A DNA stretch of 18,619 nt from Chloroflexota bacterium (lineage in GTDB: Bacteria > Chloroflexota > Anaerolineae > Caldilineales > Caldilineaceae). Every line of letters begins with the position of its first letter. Position 1 is the stretch's first letter. Positions 1 to 9,300 of the stretch are shown one piece after another. The notes beneath the pieces are model-generated. The model was not told where the DNA came from and ran no database searches. It saw nothing but the letters and a program-made list of their open reading frames with translations. The stretch lies in contig QEUW01000116.1 of NCBI GenBank assembly GCA_003577005.1, forward strand, positions 1 through 18,619. The letters are read 5' to 3'. Both the position numbers and the translations under genes were made by a program.

Positions 1-669
1 GAGCAGGCAAAAGCTGACCAGCGCAACCGTGATGGTCTGGGTCATGGTGGCGCCGATGCTAAAACTGCCCTGGGCCTCCTCGTTAGCGCCGTTGAAGACA
101 ACTGGATGGATCGAGCGGAACCAGCGGGCGCTGTAATAGGTCAGCGGGATGCTCAGAAAGGCAAAAAGGGCATAGATACTGCCAAAGCGCGCCCGCGTCT
201 GCCGGTTCTCGATGCCGTTGCGAAAGAGCAGATAGGCAATGTAGACCAACAACGTCATCGTCACCGTTGTGAGCCGCGGGTCCCAGGTCCAGTAAGTGTT
301 CCAGGTAGGTTTGGCCCAGATAGCGCCGGTGAGTGTGGTGCCTAGCCCAAAAAGAATACCCACTTCGATGCTTGCCTGCGTTACCCGGTCCCAGTCCAGG
401 TCGCGCGTGACCAGATAGACAATGCTGCCCGTGAGCGACATGATAAAGGCGGCCAGGGCGCCAAAATTGCATCCCATGTGCAAGTAGAAGATCCGCTGCG
501 CCGTCTGCTCAACGCCTTCCAGATTGGCAGCCGGGCGCGCATAGACCAGCGCCGCCCACATCAGGGCTGCCATGCCGCCAGCCGCCAAGATATTGAGCAC
601 CAACTGGGCCATATCCCAACCGCTCATGGTGCGTACCGCGGTCCGCGCCGAAAGGGTGCTGCTGCTCAT
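1..669 (-). CDS. ccmC: Haem exporter/haem-handling protein CcmC (C-terminus cut by window edge)
   Basis: CcmC is the membrane protein of cytochrome c maturation System I that presents haem to CcmE in the CcmABC complex. The visible 223 codons stay open to base 1, so only the C-terminus is missing; the family is usually about 240 residues. The tryptophan-rich haem-binding motif is seen as WNTYWTWDPRLT at residues 123-134. Two histidines, H64 (in YLHMG) and H188 (in SIHP), match the spacing of the two conserved haem-ligand histidines of the family. Several hydrophobic segments are evident (about 22-43, 66-88, 102-119, 135-149, 164-177, 204-223). The ATG at 669 is preceded by an AGGAGG-like element about 10 bases upstream. 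It starts two bases after the ccmB stop, so it is co-transcribed and probably translationally coupled. Confidence 0.93.
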   Translation of the reverse strand, partial: MSSSTLSARTAVRTMSGWDMAQLVLNILAAGGMAALMWAALVYARPAANLEGVEQTAQRIFYLHMGCNFGALAAFIMSLTGSIVYLVTRDLDWDRVTQASIEVGILFGLGTTLTGAIWAKPTWNTYWTWDPRLTTVTMTLLVYIAYLLFRNGIENRQTRARFGSIYALFAFLSIPLTYYSARWFRSIHPVVFNGANEEAQGSFSIGATMTQTITVALVSFCLL

Positions 670-671
670 CG

Positions 672-1442
672 TTATGTCTCCTCCCAGATCAGGTCAAAGA
701 CCAGAAAGGCAACCGTCACAAAGATAACGTCGTAGGCCACCAGGATACCCAGCCAGCGTTGCATATCCCCAAAGCCACGACCATCCACGACAATCGCGGT
801 CAGCTTGACCCCGGCCATAAAGACCGGCACCATCACCGGCAAGAGCAAGACCGGCAACATGCTCTCGCGCGTGCGTGTGCTGGCGGTCATGGCGGCAAAG
901 AGCGTTCCCACCGCCACATAGCCAACCGTGCCCAACACCAGCGCTGCCAACACCAGCGGGTGAAAGAGGCTGACATCAAACAGAACCAGCATCACCGGCA
1001 GGATGAGCGCCTCGGCCAGCAAGGTAAAGACCAAGTTGGCGACCAGTTTGCCAAAATAGAGCGCGCTGCGGTCCACCGGCGCCAACAGCAGGGCGGCCAG
1101 GCTGCCGCGGTCCACCTCAGCGCTGAACGAGCGGTTCAATCCCAACACCCCAGCAAACAGAACGACCACCCAGAGCACGCCCGGCACGATCATCTCGGCC
1201 TGGGGCACGCGCAGGTCAAAGGCCATGCCAAAGATGACCACGGCCAGCACACTAAAGGTCACCATGATACCGATGATCTCTTTGGCGCGCAGTTCGGCGC
1301 GCAGGTCTTTGGCCGCCACGGCCCATACTTTGGAGAGATAAGCCGCCGCGCCGCCTTCCGTCCGCATCTGGACGGGATGTTCCTCCAGGTGGGGCCTGAC
1401 ACCTGGTGTGACGGATGGTTCGCTCCGTACTGTAACCGTCAT
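672..1442 (-). CDS. ccmB: Haem exporter membrane subunit CcmB
   Basis: This 256-residue protein is the CcmB permease partner of the CcmA ATPase in System I cytochrome c maturation. The family signature region AVAAKDLRAELRAKE lies at residues 41-55, followed by six hydrophobic segments (roughly 55-74, 86-103, 128-153, 162-188, 194-213, 232-252). The core is the expected size, but about 35 residues precede the usual N-terminal KDL region, so an internal ATG at residue 26 (base 1367) is an alternative start with no better ribosome site. The ATG at 1442 overlaps the ccmA stop in the ATGA arrangement, which supports it through translational coupling. The gene lies between ccmA and ccmC, the common ccmABC order. 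Confidence 0.93.
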   Translation of the reverse strand: MTVTVRSEPSVTPGVRPHLEEHPVQMRTEGGAAAYLSKVWAVAAKDLRAELRAKEIIGIMVTFSVLAVVIFGMAFDLRVPQAEMIVPGVLWVVVLFAGVLGLNRSFSAEVDRGSLAALLLAPVDRSALYFGKLVANLVFTLLAEALILPVMLVLFDVSLFHPLVLAALVLGTVGYVAVGTLFAAMTASTRTRESMLPVLLLPVMVPVFMAGVKLTAIVVDGRGFGDMQRWLGILVAYDVIFVTVAFLVFDLIWEET

Positions 1443-2155
1443 ACCGGCTCGTTCGCCTCGCGATAGATCCGCCCCAGTCCCGCGCTATCCAGACCGGCGG
1501 TGGGCGCATCGAAAACAATTTTACCACCAACGAGGATGCAAAGCGAGTCGGCCCAGGCCAGTGCCCGCTCCAGGTTGTGCGTCGTCAGCAGGATCGCCCG
1601 GTTGGCAGCGCCAAGCCGGGTGATCAACCCGTGAAGCATCTCGGCGCTGGTCTGGTCCAGCCCGGTGTCGGGTTCGTCGAGCAGCAACACCGGCGGGTCA
1701 TGGAGGATGGCGCGGGCAATTGCCAGCCGTTGCACCATGCCGCGGCTGTAGGTGCGCACCAGTTCGCGGCGCGGCGCCCACAGTTCCACGGCCCGCAAAA
1801 CTACCTCGATGCGCGGCTCCGGTTGCTGGATATCGTAGAGCCGGGCAAAAAAGGCCAGGTTCTCATAGCCGCTGAGATTGTCATAGAGGAGCGGCTGGTG
1901 GCTGACGACCCCGATGTAGCGGCGCAGTTCAGCGCCCGCCTTGCTCATACTGACCCCACCCAGCGCGATCTCGCCAGAGGTAGGCCGCGCCAGCCCCGCC
2001 ACAAGCCGCAACAGGGTGCTCTTGCCCGCCCCATTTGCCCCCAGCAAGGCCATGACCTGGCCGGCGCTTACCATCAGGTCGATGCCCTTCAAGACGCTCT
2101 TGCGGCCGTAGCGTTTATAGACAGTACGCACGGAAATCAGCGGCAGATTGGACAT
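1439..2155 (-). CDS. ccmA: Haem exporter ATP-binding subunit CcmA
   Basis: This 238-residue ABC ATPase of the CcmABC complex uses ATP hydrolysis to release haem-loaded CcmE. The Walker A GANGAGKST is at residues 39-47, the Q-loop glutamine at 87, Walker B VLLLDE at 156-161 and the switch histidine at 193 in TTHN. The ABC signature is not LSGGQ but YSRGM at 136-140, a divergence also typical of CcmA. That, with ccmB directly downstream, separates it from generic ABC-2 ATPases. The start codon ATG at 2155 lies five bases after the stop of the cytochrome gene and has only a weak GGGTAG-like ribosome site. Its stop overlaps the ccmB start by four bases. Confidence 0.92.
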   Translation of the reverse strand: MSNLPLISVRTVYKRYGRKSVLKGIDLMVSAGQVMALLGANGAGKSTLLRLVAGLARPTSGEIALGGVSMSKAGAELRRYIGVVSHQPLLYDNLSGYENLAFFARLYDIQQPEPRIEVVLRAVELWAPRRELVRTYSRGMVQRLAIARAILHDPPVLLLDEPDTGLDQTSAEMLHGLITRLGAANRAILLTTHNLERALAWADSLCILVGGKIVFDAPTAGLDSAGLGRIYREANEPV

Positions 2156-2160
2156 GGCGG

Positions 2161-4011
2161 CTACCCGGCCAGTTCCTGTGTCACGGCCAGCAGCGCACTC
2201 TTGAGCCGCGCCCGTTCGTACGACCAGGCCGTAGCGTCGAGTTCGCCTGCCGCATGTTGGTCGTCGAGCGCTGCGATCTCGTCGAGCAGCGCGTCCCGTT
2301 CTTGTGCGAGCGCGGCAGTGCGGTCGATCCCGCCCTGGCGGCGGAGCGGCAAATAGAGCGCACCCACCAAAATTACGACCAGAAATCCACCCAACACCAG
2401 CGCTACCACCGGCTCAACCGGTGGCGTCGCCGCAACGAGGCCAGGTGCATTCCCGGCCAGATCACGGGGGTCTACCTCGCCAGTGGGCAAGAGGCCCCGC
2501 AGTTGGAGGCGCAACGCCGGCTCCTGCAACCCTTCACCCGTCCAGCGCCGGAAATCGATGCCTTGCACCGTCTCCACGCCGACATAGGTCAGGTCGGGGG
2601 CCGTCACCTCCATCCCCGGCAGATCGGTGACCAGCAGATTTAAGCTGCCGACCGGATAGAGAATGCGCTGCTCCAGTTCAGCGCTATCACCCTCAAAGGG
2701 CAGTTGATAGCTGTAGATAAGCTGCCGTACCGTATCACCCGGCGGCACAGGAACGACATCGTAGATATGGTCATCCACCTGCTGGTAGCGACCGCCAAGC
2801 ACACCGTCGTCAAACTCGATTGCCGTTGCACCGGGAGGCACGGCTAACGCCAGGGTCGCCGGTCCCTCTACGCCGTCTGTGGGCTGGCCGATATAGGTGC
2901 GATCACCCCGGTTACTAAAAACAAGGATCAGCCCCACACGCAAGGCGCCAGGCTCAGAATCGATCAACCAGTTGGCCCGGCTGATGTGGATTCCCCGGCC
3001 GTCGCCGGTCGTCTCATAGACCGGTAGGGTGATCTCAGCCGTGGGGGTAAGTGGGTCGAGCTGGTAGACCGTGCTGTTGTAGCGCACCCCGGCATACTCG
3101 GTCGACGCCACATAGGCGACACCCGCATCGGTTGCCAGGTTGTCGAACTGGAAGGAGCCATCGGCAGCGGCTGTCACAGTAAATGCCTCTGCCGCTGTAA
3201 AGTTGACAAAGGCAGTCAGCGTGATCGGGAGCGAACCCACCTCGGCGCCACCTGCCGTGCCCTGGACCACTTCCCCGCGCAGTTGCCCTTCCCCTGGTCG
3301 ATAAGTCGAAACCCAGGGTGGTGTGTAGCTAAAGGTGCGAACATAGTCGAGCACCGCCCGCCGGTCGCCTTCATCCCAATCCTCGCCGATCTCGGCGTGA
3401 GCCAGACGCCACCCTGCGTCGAGTTCGGCCTGGGTGCGGAGGGCCATGGCGCCGGGGTCGTCAAAGCGGGGCAGATCACCTGCGGCGTCGGGGCCATCCC
3501 CGGCCCCGGCAGGGCCGTGACAACCGGCACAGCTTTGCGCATAGAGTTCGGCGCCTTGCTGTACTGTTTCCTCACTTGTGTGCAGACTCCAGGCATAGTA
3601 GACCGCCTGCCAGATCTGCTCATCGTTCAACCGGTTACCCCACGGCGGCATCAGGTTTTGAATGTTGCCAAACTTGGTGATGTGAAAATACTCAGCCGGG
3701 CTGCGCAACCAGACCGTTGCGGGGTCAGAGAATAGGGGCGGCGGCGCCGGCAGGCTGGCGCTGGTCGGGCCATCGCTGTTGCCTTGCGCACCGTGACAGG
3801 ACGCACAGCCTTGTTCGCCTAGATAAATCGATGCGCCTAGCGCGGCAGAGGGCGCCTGCGCCGGGGTGGGCACAGCGGCGGGGTCATACGGTGGCGGTGT
3901 CGGCAGTTCTTGCGCCGCCGACACTCGCCAGAGTGACAACAACAGCAACAAGGCGATAAGGGATGCGAAATACGGGGCCCAGAGGGCGCCCCGGAATGCG
4001 GAATCTGTCAT
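2161..4011 (-). CDS. Membrane-anchored dihaem c-type cytochrome with a CcmI-like cytoplasmic tail
   Basis: The 616-residue product from ATG 4011 begins with a signal/anchor segment (about 13-33). It then has two cytochrome c domains with haem sites C69-A-S-C72-H73 and C161-A-G-C164-H165. M121 (in NLMPPW) is the likely distal ligand of the first haem. I see no equivalent methionine in domain 2, where H205 is one alternative. Residues 240-510 are a beta-rich extracytoplasmic region that starts like a carboxypeptidase-regulatory fold. A transmembrane helix follows (533-556), then a charged helical tail (562-616) resembling the short cytoplasmic helices of CcmI-like proteins. The reading frame stays open upstream to 4224, but that part overlaps ccmE and lacks signal-peptide character, so 4011 is preferred. 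The gene sits between ccmE and ccmA, five bases before ccmA. The function is unknown: it may be a client or an accessory of the maturation system. Confidence 0.85.
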   Translation of the reverse strand: MTDSAFRGALWAPYFASLIALLLLLSLWRVSAAQELPTPPPYDPAAVPTPAQAPSAALGASIYLGEQGCASCHGAQGNSDGPTSASLPAPPPLFSDPATVWLRSPAEYFHITKFGNIQNLMPPWGNRLNDEQIWQAVYYAWSLHTSEETVQQGAELYAQSCAGCHGPAGAGDGPDAAGDLPRFDDPGAMALRTQAELDAGWRLAHAEIGEDWDEGDRRAVLDYVRTFSYTPPWVSTYRPGEGQLRGEVVQGTAGGAEVGSLPITLTAFVNFTAAEAFTVTAAADGSFQFDNLATDAGVAYVASTEYAGVRYNSTVYQLDPLTPTAEITLPVYETTGDGRGIHISRANWLIDSEPGALRVGLILVFSNRGDRTYIGQPTDGVEGPATLALAVPPGATAIEFDDGVLGGRYQQVDDHIYDVVPVPPGDTVRQLIYSYQLPFEGDSAELEQRILYPVGSLNLLVTDLPGMEVTAPDLTYVGVETVQGIDFRRWTGEGLQEPALRLQLRGLLPTGEVDPRDLAGNAPGLVAATPPVEPVVALVLGGFLVVILVGALYLPLRRQGGIDRTAALAQERDALLDEIAALDDQHAAGELDATAWSYERARLKSALLAVTQELAG

Positions 4012-4066
4012 CCTTACTTGGTAAGTCGTAACAACCGGCGGATGATCGTGTATTCCGTATTTTGCC

Positions 4067-4558
4067 TTAGCGTTGTGCTTCGACGTAGATCTCCTCTGGT
4101 TCTTCATCGTAGCGGCTAGGGCACTTGAGGAGCAGATTGTGCGCCTCGAACGAGCCATCGGGCAGCAACTCGCCCTCGATGATGGCGGAGGCGGCACGCT
4201 GGAAATTATCAGGTCGTGGGCCATAGAAGGTGATGGGTAGCACCTCGCCGCTTTCGTCGGTGATGGTAAATTTAAGGGTCGGTGGTGTCGTCATGGGCTG
4301 CCAATCCTCGCTACCCTCTACGACATTCCCATTGACCCGGACGCGCTGGCCGGTCAGTTCTGAGCCGGCGGCGCGCAATTCAGCTACCGTCATGTAATAA
4401 GCGCCGGTTGTGCGGGTCGCCTGCACCATTTGAAAAATCAAAAAGCTAACAAACAGGAGCAGCAGTCCACCGCCTGCCATAAACTTGACATTATAGCCAC
4501 TCCGTGTGCGCTCCCCCAACCCAGTCGGAATGGTTGGGGCCTGAAGTTTTTGAGCCAT
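4067..4558 (-). CDS. ccmE: Haem chaperone CcmE, CxxxY variant
   Basis: CcmE is the periplasm-facing haem chaperone that binds haem covalently and passes it to apocytochromes. This 163-residue protein has a single N-terminal transmembrane anchor (about 26-46) and an OB-fold core with the family strands TGQRVRVNGNVV (69-80), LKFTITD (95-101) and FYGPRPDNF (111-119). The haem-attachment motif is C146-P-S-R-Y150, that is CxxxY. Classical CcmE has HxxxY. The CxxxY form is known from archaea and some bacteria whose System I lacks CcmH. The cytochrome gene starts 55 bases downstream, then ccmABC. The start at 4558 has only a weak GGGATAG-like ribosome site, but the anchor and length fit. Confidence 0.92.
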   Translation of the reverse strand: MAQKLQAPTIPTGLGERTRSGYNVKFMAGGGLLLLFVSFLIFQMVQATRTTGAYYMTVAELRAAGSELTGQRVRVNGNVVEGSEDWQPMTTPPTLKFTITDESGEVLPITFYGPRPDNFQRAASAIIEGELLPDGSFEAHNLLLKCPSRYDEEPEEIYVEAQR

Positions 4559-4611
4559 AGTCTATCCCATTTTGCACTTTCCGCTACCAGGATAACCGAA
4601 AGCACGCCGTT

Positions 4612-4639
4612 GCGCATCTATCCTTTGCCGTAGATGTGC
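4612..4639. other. Short stem-loop between the DUF2007 gene and ccmE
   Basis: Nine-base arms (4612-4620 and 4631-4639) pair with one G-T wobble on the plus strand or one mismatch on the minus strand, around a ten-base loop. It lies about 25 bases after the stop of the upstream gene and 54 bases before ccmE. No U-run follows it in the transcribed direction, so a terminator role is only possible. It could equally be a leader structure of ccmE. Confidence 0.25.
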
Positions 4640-4663
4640 AGTCACAAAGGTCAGAAAAGAAAC

Positions 4664-5032
4664 CTAACTTTCGTCAGATCCAGTTTCGTCTATCTCTCCC
4701 TCGACCTCTTCATCGCCGTGGAGCAGGTCGAGCGCCTTATCGGCCAAGGGGGCTGGCACCAACACAGCGGCGGCGGCGAGCGTACCGGTGGTCAGGCCGT
4801 AGATAGCACCCAATGCCTCAGCGCGCACAATCGCCGGGATGCCGGCGCTGGTCAGCCGCCCCTTGACGACCTCCGCCTCCATGAGGTTGGCCGCTTCCCA
4901 AACCACGACCGGTTCCTGATCCTGCTCGCCGCCGGTGGTGGTTGTGGCGCCGGTTGCAGCCGTTTCGTCGACAGCCTCTGACTGTGACGCTCGCCGCAAC
5001 AAGCCGGCGAGCCAATTCGATGCAAGTGTCAT
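4664..5032 (-). CDS. DUF2007-type small putative signalling protein
   Basis: The 122-residue product carries a DUF2007 domain (putative prokaryotic signal-transducing protein) at about 41-105. The family pattern appears as VVWEAANLMEAEVVKGRL (43-60), then AGIPAIVR (63-70) and the closing VLVPAPLADKALDLL (90-104). The N-terminus (1-40) is low-complexity and rich in Ala and Thr. The tail (106-122) is strongly acidic, mostly E, D, G and S. There is no signal peptide or membrane segment, so it is probably cytoplasmic. The molecular role of the family is not established. It lies 44 bases after wecA and 105 bases before ccmE, and may have its own promoter near 5043-5072. Confidence 0.72.
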   Translation of the reverse strand: MTLASNWLAGLLRRASQSEAVDETAATGATTTTGGEQDQEPVVVWEAANLMEAEVVKGRLTSAGIPAIVRAEALGAIYGLTTGTLAAAAVLVPAPLADKALDLLHGDEEVEGEIDETGSDES

Positions 5033-5042
5033 AATAGCCTAT

Positions 5043-5072
5043 ATTCTACCAGTATTTAGACTTGTTGCGCAA
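5043..5072 (-). promoter_or_regulatory. Candidate promoter of the DUF2007 gene
   Basis: On the minus strand, TTGCGC (5067-5072) and TAGAAT (5043-5048) are separated by 18 bases. The predicted transcription start falls only a few bases before the ATG at 5032, giving a very short or leaderless mRNA. A minimal AGG lies five bases before the ATG. Without transcript data this is a weak call. Confidence 0.33.
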
Positions 5073-5076
5073 TCAT

Positions 5077-6117
5077 TCAGGCATGGCGCACACCGCCACG
5101 ACGGAACTCGAGCCACCAGAGGCCATAGATCGCTATCAGCAAGACGGCCACTCCCACAATCCGCGCTTCGGTGGGGTTGGCTTCGGCCACAAAGATAGCC
5201 GACAGCCCCACAGCGCCAGCGATCAGATAGCAGATGAGCACCGCCTCGCGCCGGCTTCCGGTCAGCACGGCCAGCCGGTGGCTTATATGGTCTTTGCCCG
5301 GCGTCGTCAGCGGATTCTTTCCCCGGCGCAACCGGCTGATGAAAACCAGGGTTGTGTCAAAGATCGGCAGCGCCAGCACCAGTACCGGGATCATCCAGGT
5401 GACGGTCTCGCTGCTGGATGGAAAGCGCAGCTTGATACCGACTGCGGCCAACAAGAAGCCGAGAAAGAGGCTGCCCGTATCGCCCATGAAGACATGCGCC
5501 GGGTTCCAGTTGTAGACCAAAAACCCCGCACACGCCCCGGCCAAAGCCGCCGCCAGGATCCCCACCAGGTACTGGTGGCCCATGGCCGCCAGCAACGTAA
5601 AAAAGGCTGCCGCAATCATCGCAATGCCGCCGGAGAGACCGTCCATGTTGTCCAGCAGGTTAAAGGCGTTGGTGATCCCAACCACCCAGGCCATGGTCAC
5701 GGCAATATCCAGCCAACTGTAAAAGAGGCGGATCTGGACACCGCTGTAAATAAGAATCCCAGCGGCCACCAGTTGCCCAGCCAGTTTGACATAACTCCCC
5801 AATCCCCAACGGTCATCCGCCACCCCCATGAGGCTCACCAGCGTGGCCCCAATAAAGATGCCGACGACTTCGTTGATATAACGCCGGTCGCCAAAAAAGA
5901 CGAGGGCAATGATAAAGGCGATATAGATGGCCGCACCACCCAACAACGGCACGGGGCTGGCGTGGATCTTGCGTGCAGCCGGGTTATCGATCACCCCTAG
6001 CCGCAGCGCTACCTGGCGCATGACCGGGGTGCCCCCAATCGCCAGCACCAATGCGCTGGCCGCCATCAACATGTAGGGGGTGATAATGTCAAAAGTAGGC
6101 GCACGTGGAAAGTCCAT
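5077..6117 (-). CDS. WecA/TagO-type undecaprenyl-phosphate sugar-1-phosphate transferase
   Basis: This polytopic enzyme transfers a sugar-1-phosphate, usually GlcNAc-1-P, from a UDP-sugar to undecaprenyl phosphate, starting lipid-linked glycan synthesis at the inner face of the membrane. From ATG 6117 it has 346 residues and about ten hydrophobic segments. Catalytic motifs of the family are present: the Mg-binding GVADDRWG (98-105), the [12 protein letters not shown] block (153-164), [12 protein letters not shown] (210-221) and the C-terminal DHISHRL loop (276-282). The His-rich loop points to WecA/TagO rather than MraY. A TTG five codons upstream (6132) is possible, but GGAAAAAG lies about five to ten bases before the ATG at 6117. 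The neighbouring O-antigen-ligase-like gene and downstream glycosyltransferases suit a polysaccharide role. Confidence 0.9.
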   Translation of the reverse strand: MDFPRAPTFDIITPYMLMAASALVLAIGGTPVMRQVALRLGVIDNPAARKIHASPVPLLGGAAIYIAFIIALVFFGDRRYINEVVGIFIGATLVSLMGVADDRWGLGSYVKLAGQLVAAGILIYSGVQIRLFYSWLDIAVTMAWVVGITNAFNLLDNMDGLSGGIAMIAAAFFTLLAAMGHQYLVGILAAALAGACAGFLVYNWNPAHVFMGDTGSLFLGFLLAAVGIKLRFPSSSETVTWMIPVLVLALPIFDTTLVFISRLRRGKNPLTTPGKDHISHRLAVLTGSRREAVLICYLIAGAVGLSAIFVAEANPTEARIVGVAVLLIAIYGLWWLEFRRGGVRHA

Positions 6118-6265
6118 TGGTACTTTTTCCAAAGCAGCAAGAGTCGGTACGGTATGGCGTTGTCAACACAATCTCAATCTTAAGGCAATTGTTGCCGGTG
6201 GTAAGTAATCGATCACCAGTGCAATGGTTCCGATCACTTGTTTGAAAAAAGAGACGCCGGTCTGC

Positions 6266-6308
6266 TGCGCTGCACCTGTGGCGCCGGATGATCCGCAGGT
6301 GCAGCGCA
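6266..6308 (-). terminator. 13-bp perfect inverted repeat after the O-antigen-ligase-like gene
   Basis: The arms TGCGCTGCACCTG (6266-6278) and its exact complement (6296-6308) enclose a 17-base loop that itself contains a small dyad. In the direction of transcription it begins 23 bases after the stop codon at 6332. A second weak stem (AGAC/GTCT) and a six-T run lie 14-25 bases further on. The T-run is too far from the main stem for a textbook terminator, so a termination or mRNA-stabilising hairpin is inferred. Confidence 0.5.
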
Positions 6309-6331
6309 CGCTTCGAGTGCAACGCACCGGG

Positions 6332-9300
6332 CTAACTCCCTCCATTCAACGTCTCGATCAACTGCGCGATGGCTGCCTTCTCTGTCTCTGGCGCCAGGGA
6401 AAGAGCCTGATTGGCATAGGCAAGGGCATTCTCTGCCTGGCCCAACCGCCGCGCGGCCTGCGCCGCACTCCACGGGTGCTCGAAATTGGCCGGCTCCAGT
6501 TGCATCAGGATTTGCGCAATTTCTAGCACCCTGCTGTCGTCCTCTTGAAGATTATAGAGGTTGCTCAGGGTCCGCAAAGTGTTGATATCGTTTGGGGCCG
6601 CCTGGCGCACCTGTTCAAACGCTTGGATGGCCTCTGTAACCTGACCGGCGCTCTGGTACAACTGTCCTGCCAATTCGTACAGCGCAACCAGGTCTTCGGG
6701 CCGGTCGGCGGGTGTGAGGTCGATCGCCTGTTCCACCCAAGGGATGCCCTCGGCGGGTTGGTTGTGGTCGCGATAGAGCAGCGCCAGGTTGCGCATGGCG
6801 CCAACATTGGCCGGTTGCCGCTCTAACACCCGCAGATTGGCATCGATGGCGCCGGGCAGATCACCGATGCGAGCTAGCGCCACGCCCAGATAGCTATACA
6901 TGCCGGGTGTCGGCATAAAGCGCGGGTCGGCGTCCATGGCTTCGATACCCTGTTGTAACAGCTCAGCCGCCTCGGCATAGCGCTGGTCGGCGTTGTAGAA
7001 GTCGGCCAGCAGCAGATAGGTCTGTTCGAAGAGCGGGTCGAGTCCCAGACTGTGCAAGTAAGCCTGCTCGGCCAGGTCGCGCTCACCGCGCGCCAGATGC
7101 GTATTGCCCTTTTCATTCCACAGGTGGGCTGCGTTGGGGCTGAGTGTCACCGCCTTGTTGTACTGGTCGATGCTGCGGTCGAGCATCTCCTGACGCATCG
7201 CCGCGTCGTCAAAGGCCAGGTCAGACCAACTGCGGTAGAGGCGGGCCAGGTTGGCCGTATGGTCGGTGTTGAGCGGGTTGACTCGCTGTGCTTCCTTGAG
7301 CACCACCTCGGCGGCGCGCAACAACTCTACCCAACCCATCTGGCTGGTCTTCTCCGGCGTCAGCGCCAGCACCTCGTGGATGTCGGGGTTGGCGCTCATG
7401 CGGAATTGCCCTTCGGGTTGCCCCTGGCGCACCTGTTCGCGCACCTGTTTGGCCTGTTCCAACAGGCTACGACCCAGAAAGAGCATGTAGTAATCCTCGG
7501 TGGCGCGGGCTTCGAGCGCCCGGCGATAGAGTTCGATGCTGCTGATCCAGTTGCCCTGGTTATCGAATTGCTGCCCCTGTTTATAAATCACGTCGGCGCG
7601 CACCAGCGCCACGTTTACGCTGCCGATGATCCAGAAGACAACTACGGCCACCGCCACGCCGGCGGCCAGGCTCAGCGCTGGTCGCCCGGCCGCAGCCACG
7701 GCCCGTGTGCGCAAGACCGGCCAGGAATAGACCGTACCGGCGGCAGCGACCCAAAGGAGGACAACCGTGGTATAGATGGCAAAATGAGCAGCAATGTGGT
7801 TGAGCTGTTCGTCGAGCGTGGCGCCGCTGGCGCCGGCTGCCAGCCGTCCACCCTGGATCAAGCCATAGATGAGCCAGCCACCCCACACCACCGCCGCGTG
7901 CAGACCATAGCCGCGCAGCCACCAGCCCAACTCTGGCGCCCTGCGCTGGCGCAGCGCCTCGGCTGTCAATCCCAGCGTTGCGGTAACCAGCCAGGTAAAG
8001 ACCATCAACAAAAAGATAGCCGGGCTGGTGACCGGCTGCCCGCCCACTACCCGCTGGGTAATGCTGTTAAAGAGCACATCAATCCCGTTGCGGGCGCCCT
8101 GGGCATTGGTCGTATAGATAAAGACAAAGGTGAGGAAGATGAGCAGGTCGGTCATCACCATGGTGGGCAGCGCGGGCAGGTCGGATGGATTGCGCCGCGC
8201 CGTTGCAGCGCGCGCCGGCTGTTGTCCGCGCCGTCGCCGGCCTTTGGGCTCTTTGACCTCTACCGGCTCGCCAGGTGGCGGTTCGGCGGATGTCTCCTCT
8301 TCGCCCAACAAGCGGAGGCCCCAGACAAATGCTTCAGGCTGGCCCCAGCGCATCCCCAGGACCAGCAACGTGGCCGTCTGAATCCAAAAATAGGTGCGAG
8401 TGGCGGCAATGGCAATGCCAAAGTGGATCTCGACAAAGTGGGCGGCCATGGTCGCCAGAATGGTGATCAACAACAACTGGCGCGGGATGTCGGCGCGCTC
8501 GACCTTAAAATCAGTGTGCAGAAAGGCCGCCGCGGCCACGTAGACCACCAGCCCCAAGATAATCCCCGCCGGCAACGCCGCACCAAAGAAACGCCAGTGA
8601 CCGTCATCAGTAATAACGAAATAGCTGATAAAGATTAGACTAAAGAAGCCGAGCAAGCCAAAAAAGAGCAGCTGATCGCGCCGGTTGACCAATAGCCCCA
8701 GCCAACGCAAGGCCCAATAAAAGATCGAAATAAAGAGCGACATATAGCCCACAAAGCCAAAGATGCCTGTGATCACCAGGCTATCCCACGTCTCGTTGTG
8801 CGAGCGATCGGGGCTGGCGTTGCGTGCCTCCACATGGGCCAGATCGGGCGGGTAGAAAGGGTTGTAGGCCACCCACATGGCCTCCGGGCCATAGCCAACC
8901 AGCGGGCGGATGGTGTTGACAGCATCTTCCTCACCACCAGGGTAGACGAGCGGACGATGGGGTGTCAGCATATCCGCCGCCCCTTGCCAGATCAGGATAC
9001 GTACCTGGGCTGTCGTGCTCTCGCGGTCGAGCAACTGGGTCAGGCGGCCCACATAAGGGATAGGGCGTAGAAAGGCAAAGAGGTTGGTCGTGTTCATCAA
9101 AATGAGCAACACGACGCCGAGCATGGCCAACCCAGCCCACACCCCCATCAACGCCCGATAGTGCCGGGGTCGTAGCCCGCTGAGCAGCAACAGGACGAAG
9201 AGGTAAAAGCCGGCCAACAACCCCAACCACGGGCCCCGGCTCTGTGTCCAGAAGATCGCCAGCGCCTGCACCATCAGAATGAAGAGATAGGCGCCGCCTG

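Noticed and set aside
83..472. A 129-codon minus-strand open frame at the left end
   Set aside because: It is out of frame with ccmC, whose own frame runs open through the same bases and carries the haem motif.
4012..4224. Upstream extension of the cytochrome gene
   Set aside because: It overlaps ccmE and would put 71 Ser/Arg-rich residues before a normal signal/anchor segment.
5062..6000. A 312-codon plus-strand open frame opposite wecA
   Set aside because: It is rich in His, Gln and Pro with no recognisable domain, while the minus strand has all catalytic motifs of the WecA/TagO family.
7052..8638. A 528-codon plus-strand open frame opposite the O-antigen-ligase-like gene
   Set aside because: Its translation is rich in His, Gln, Arg and Gly with no family pattern. 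It is a GC-driven shadow of a well-supported minus-strand gene.
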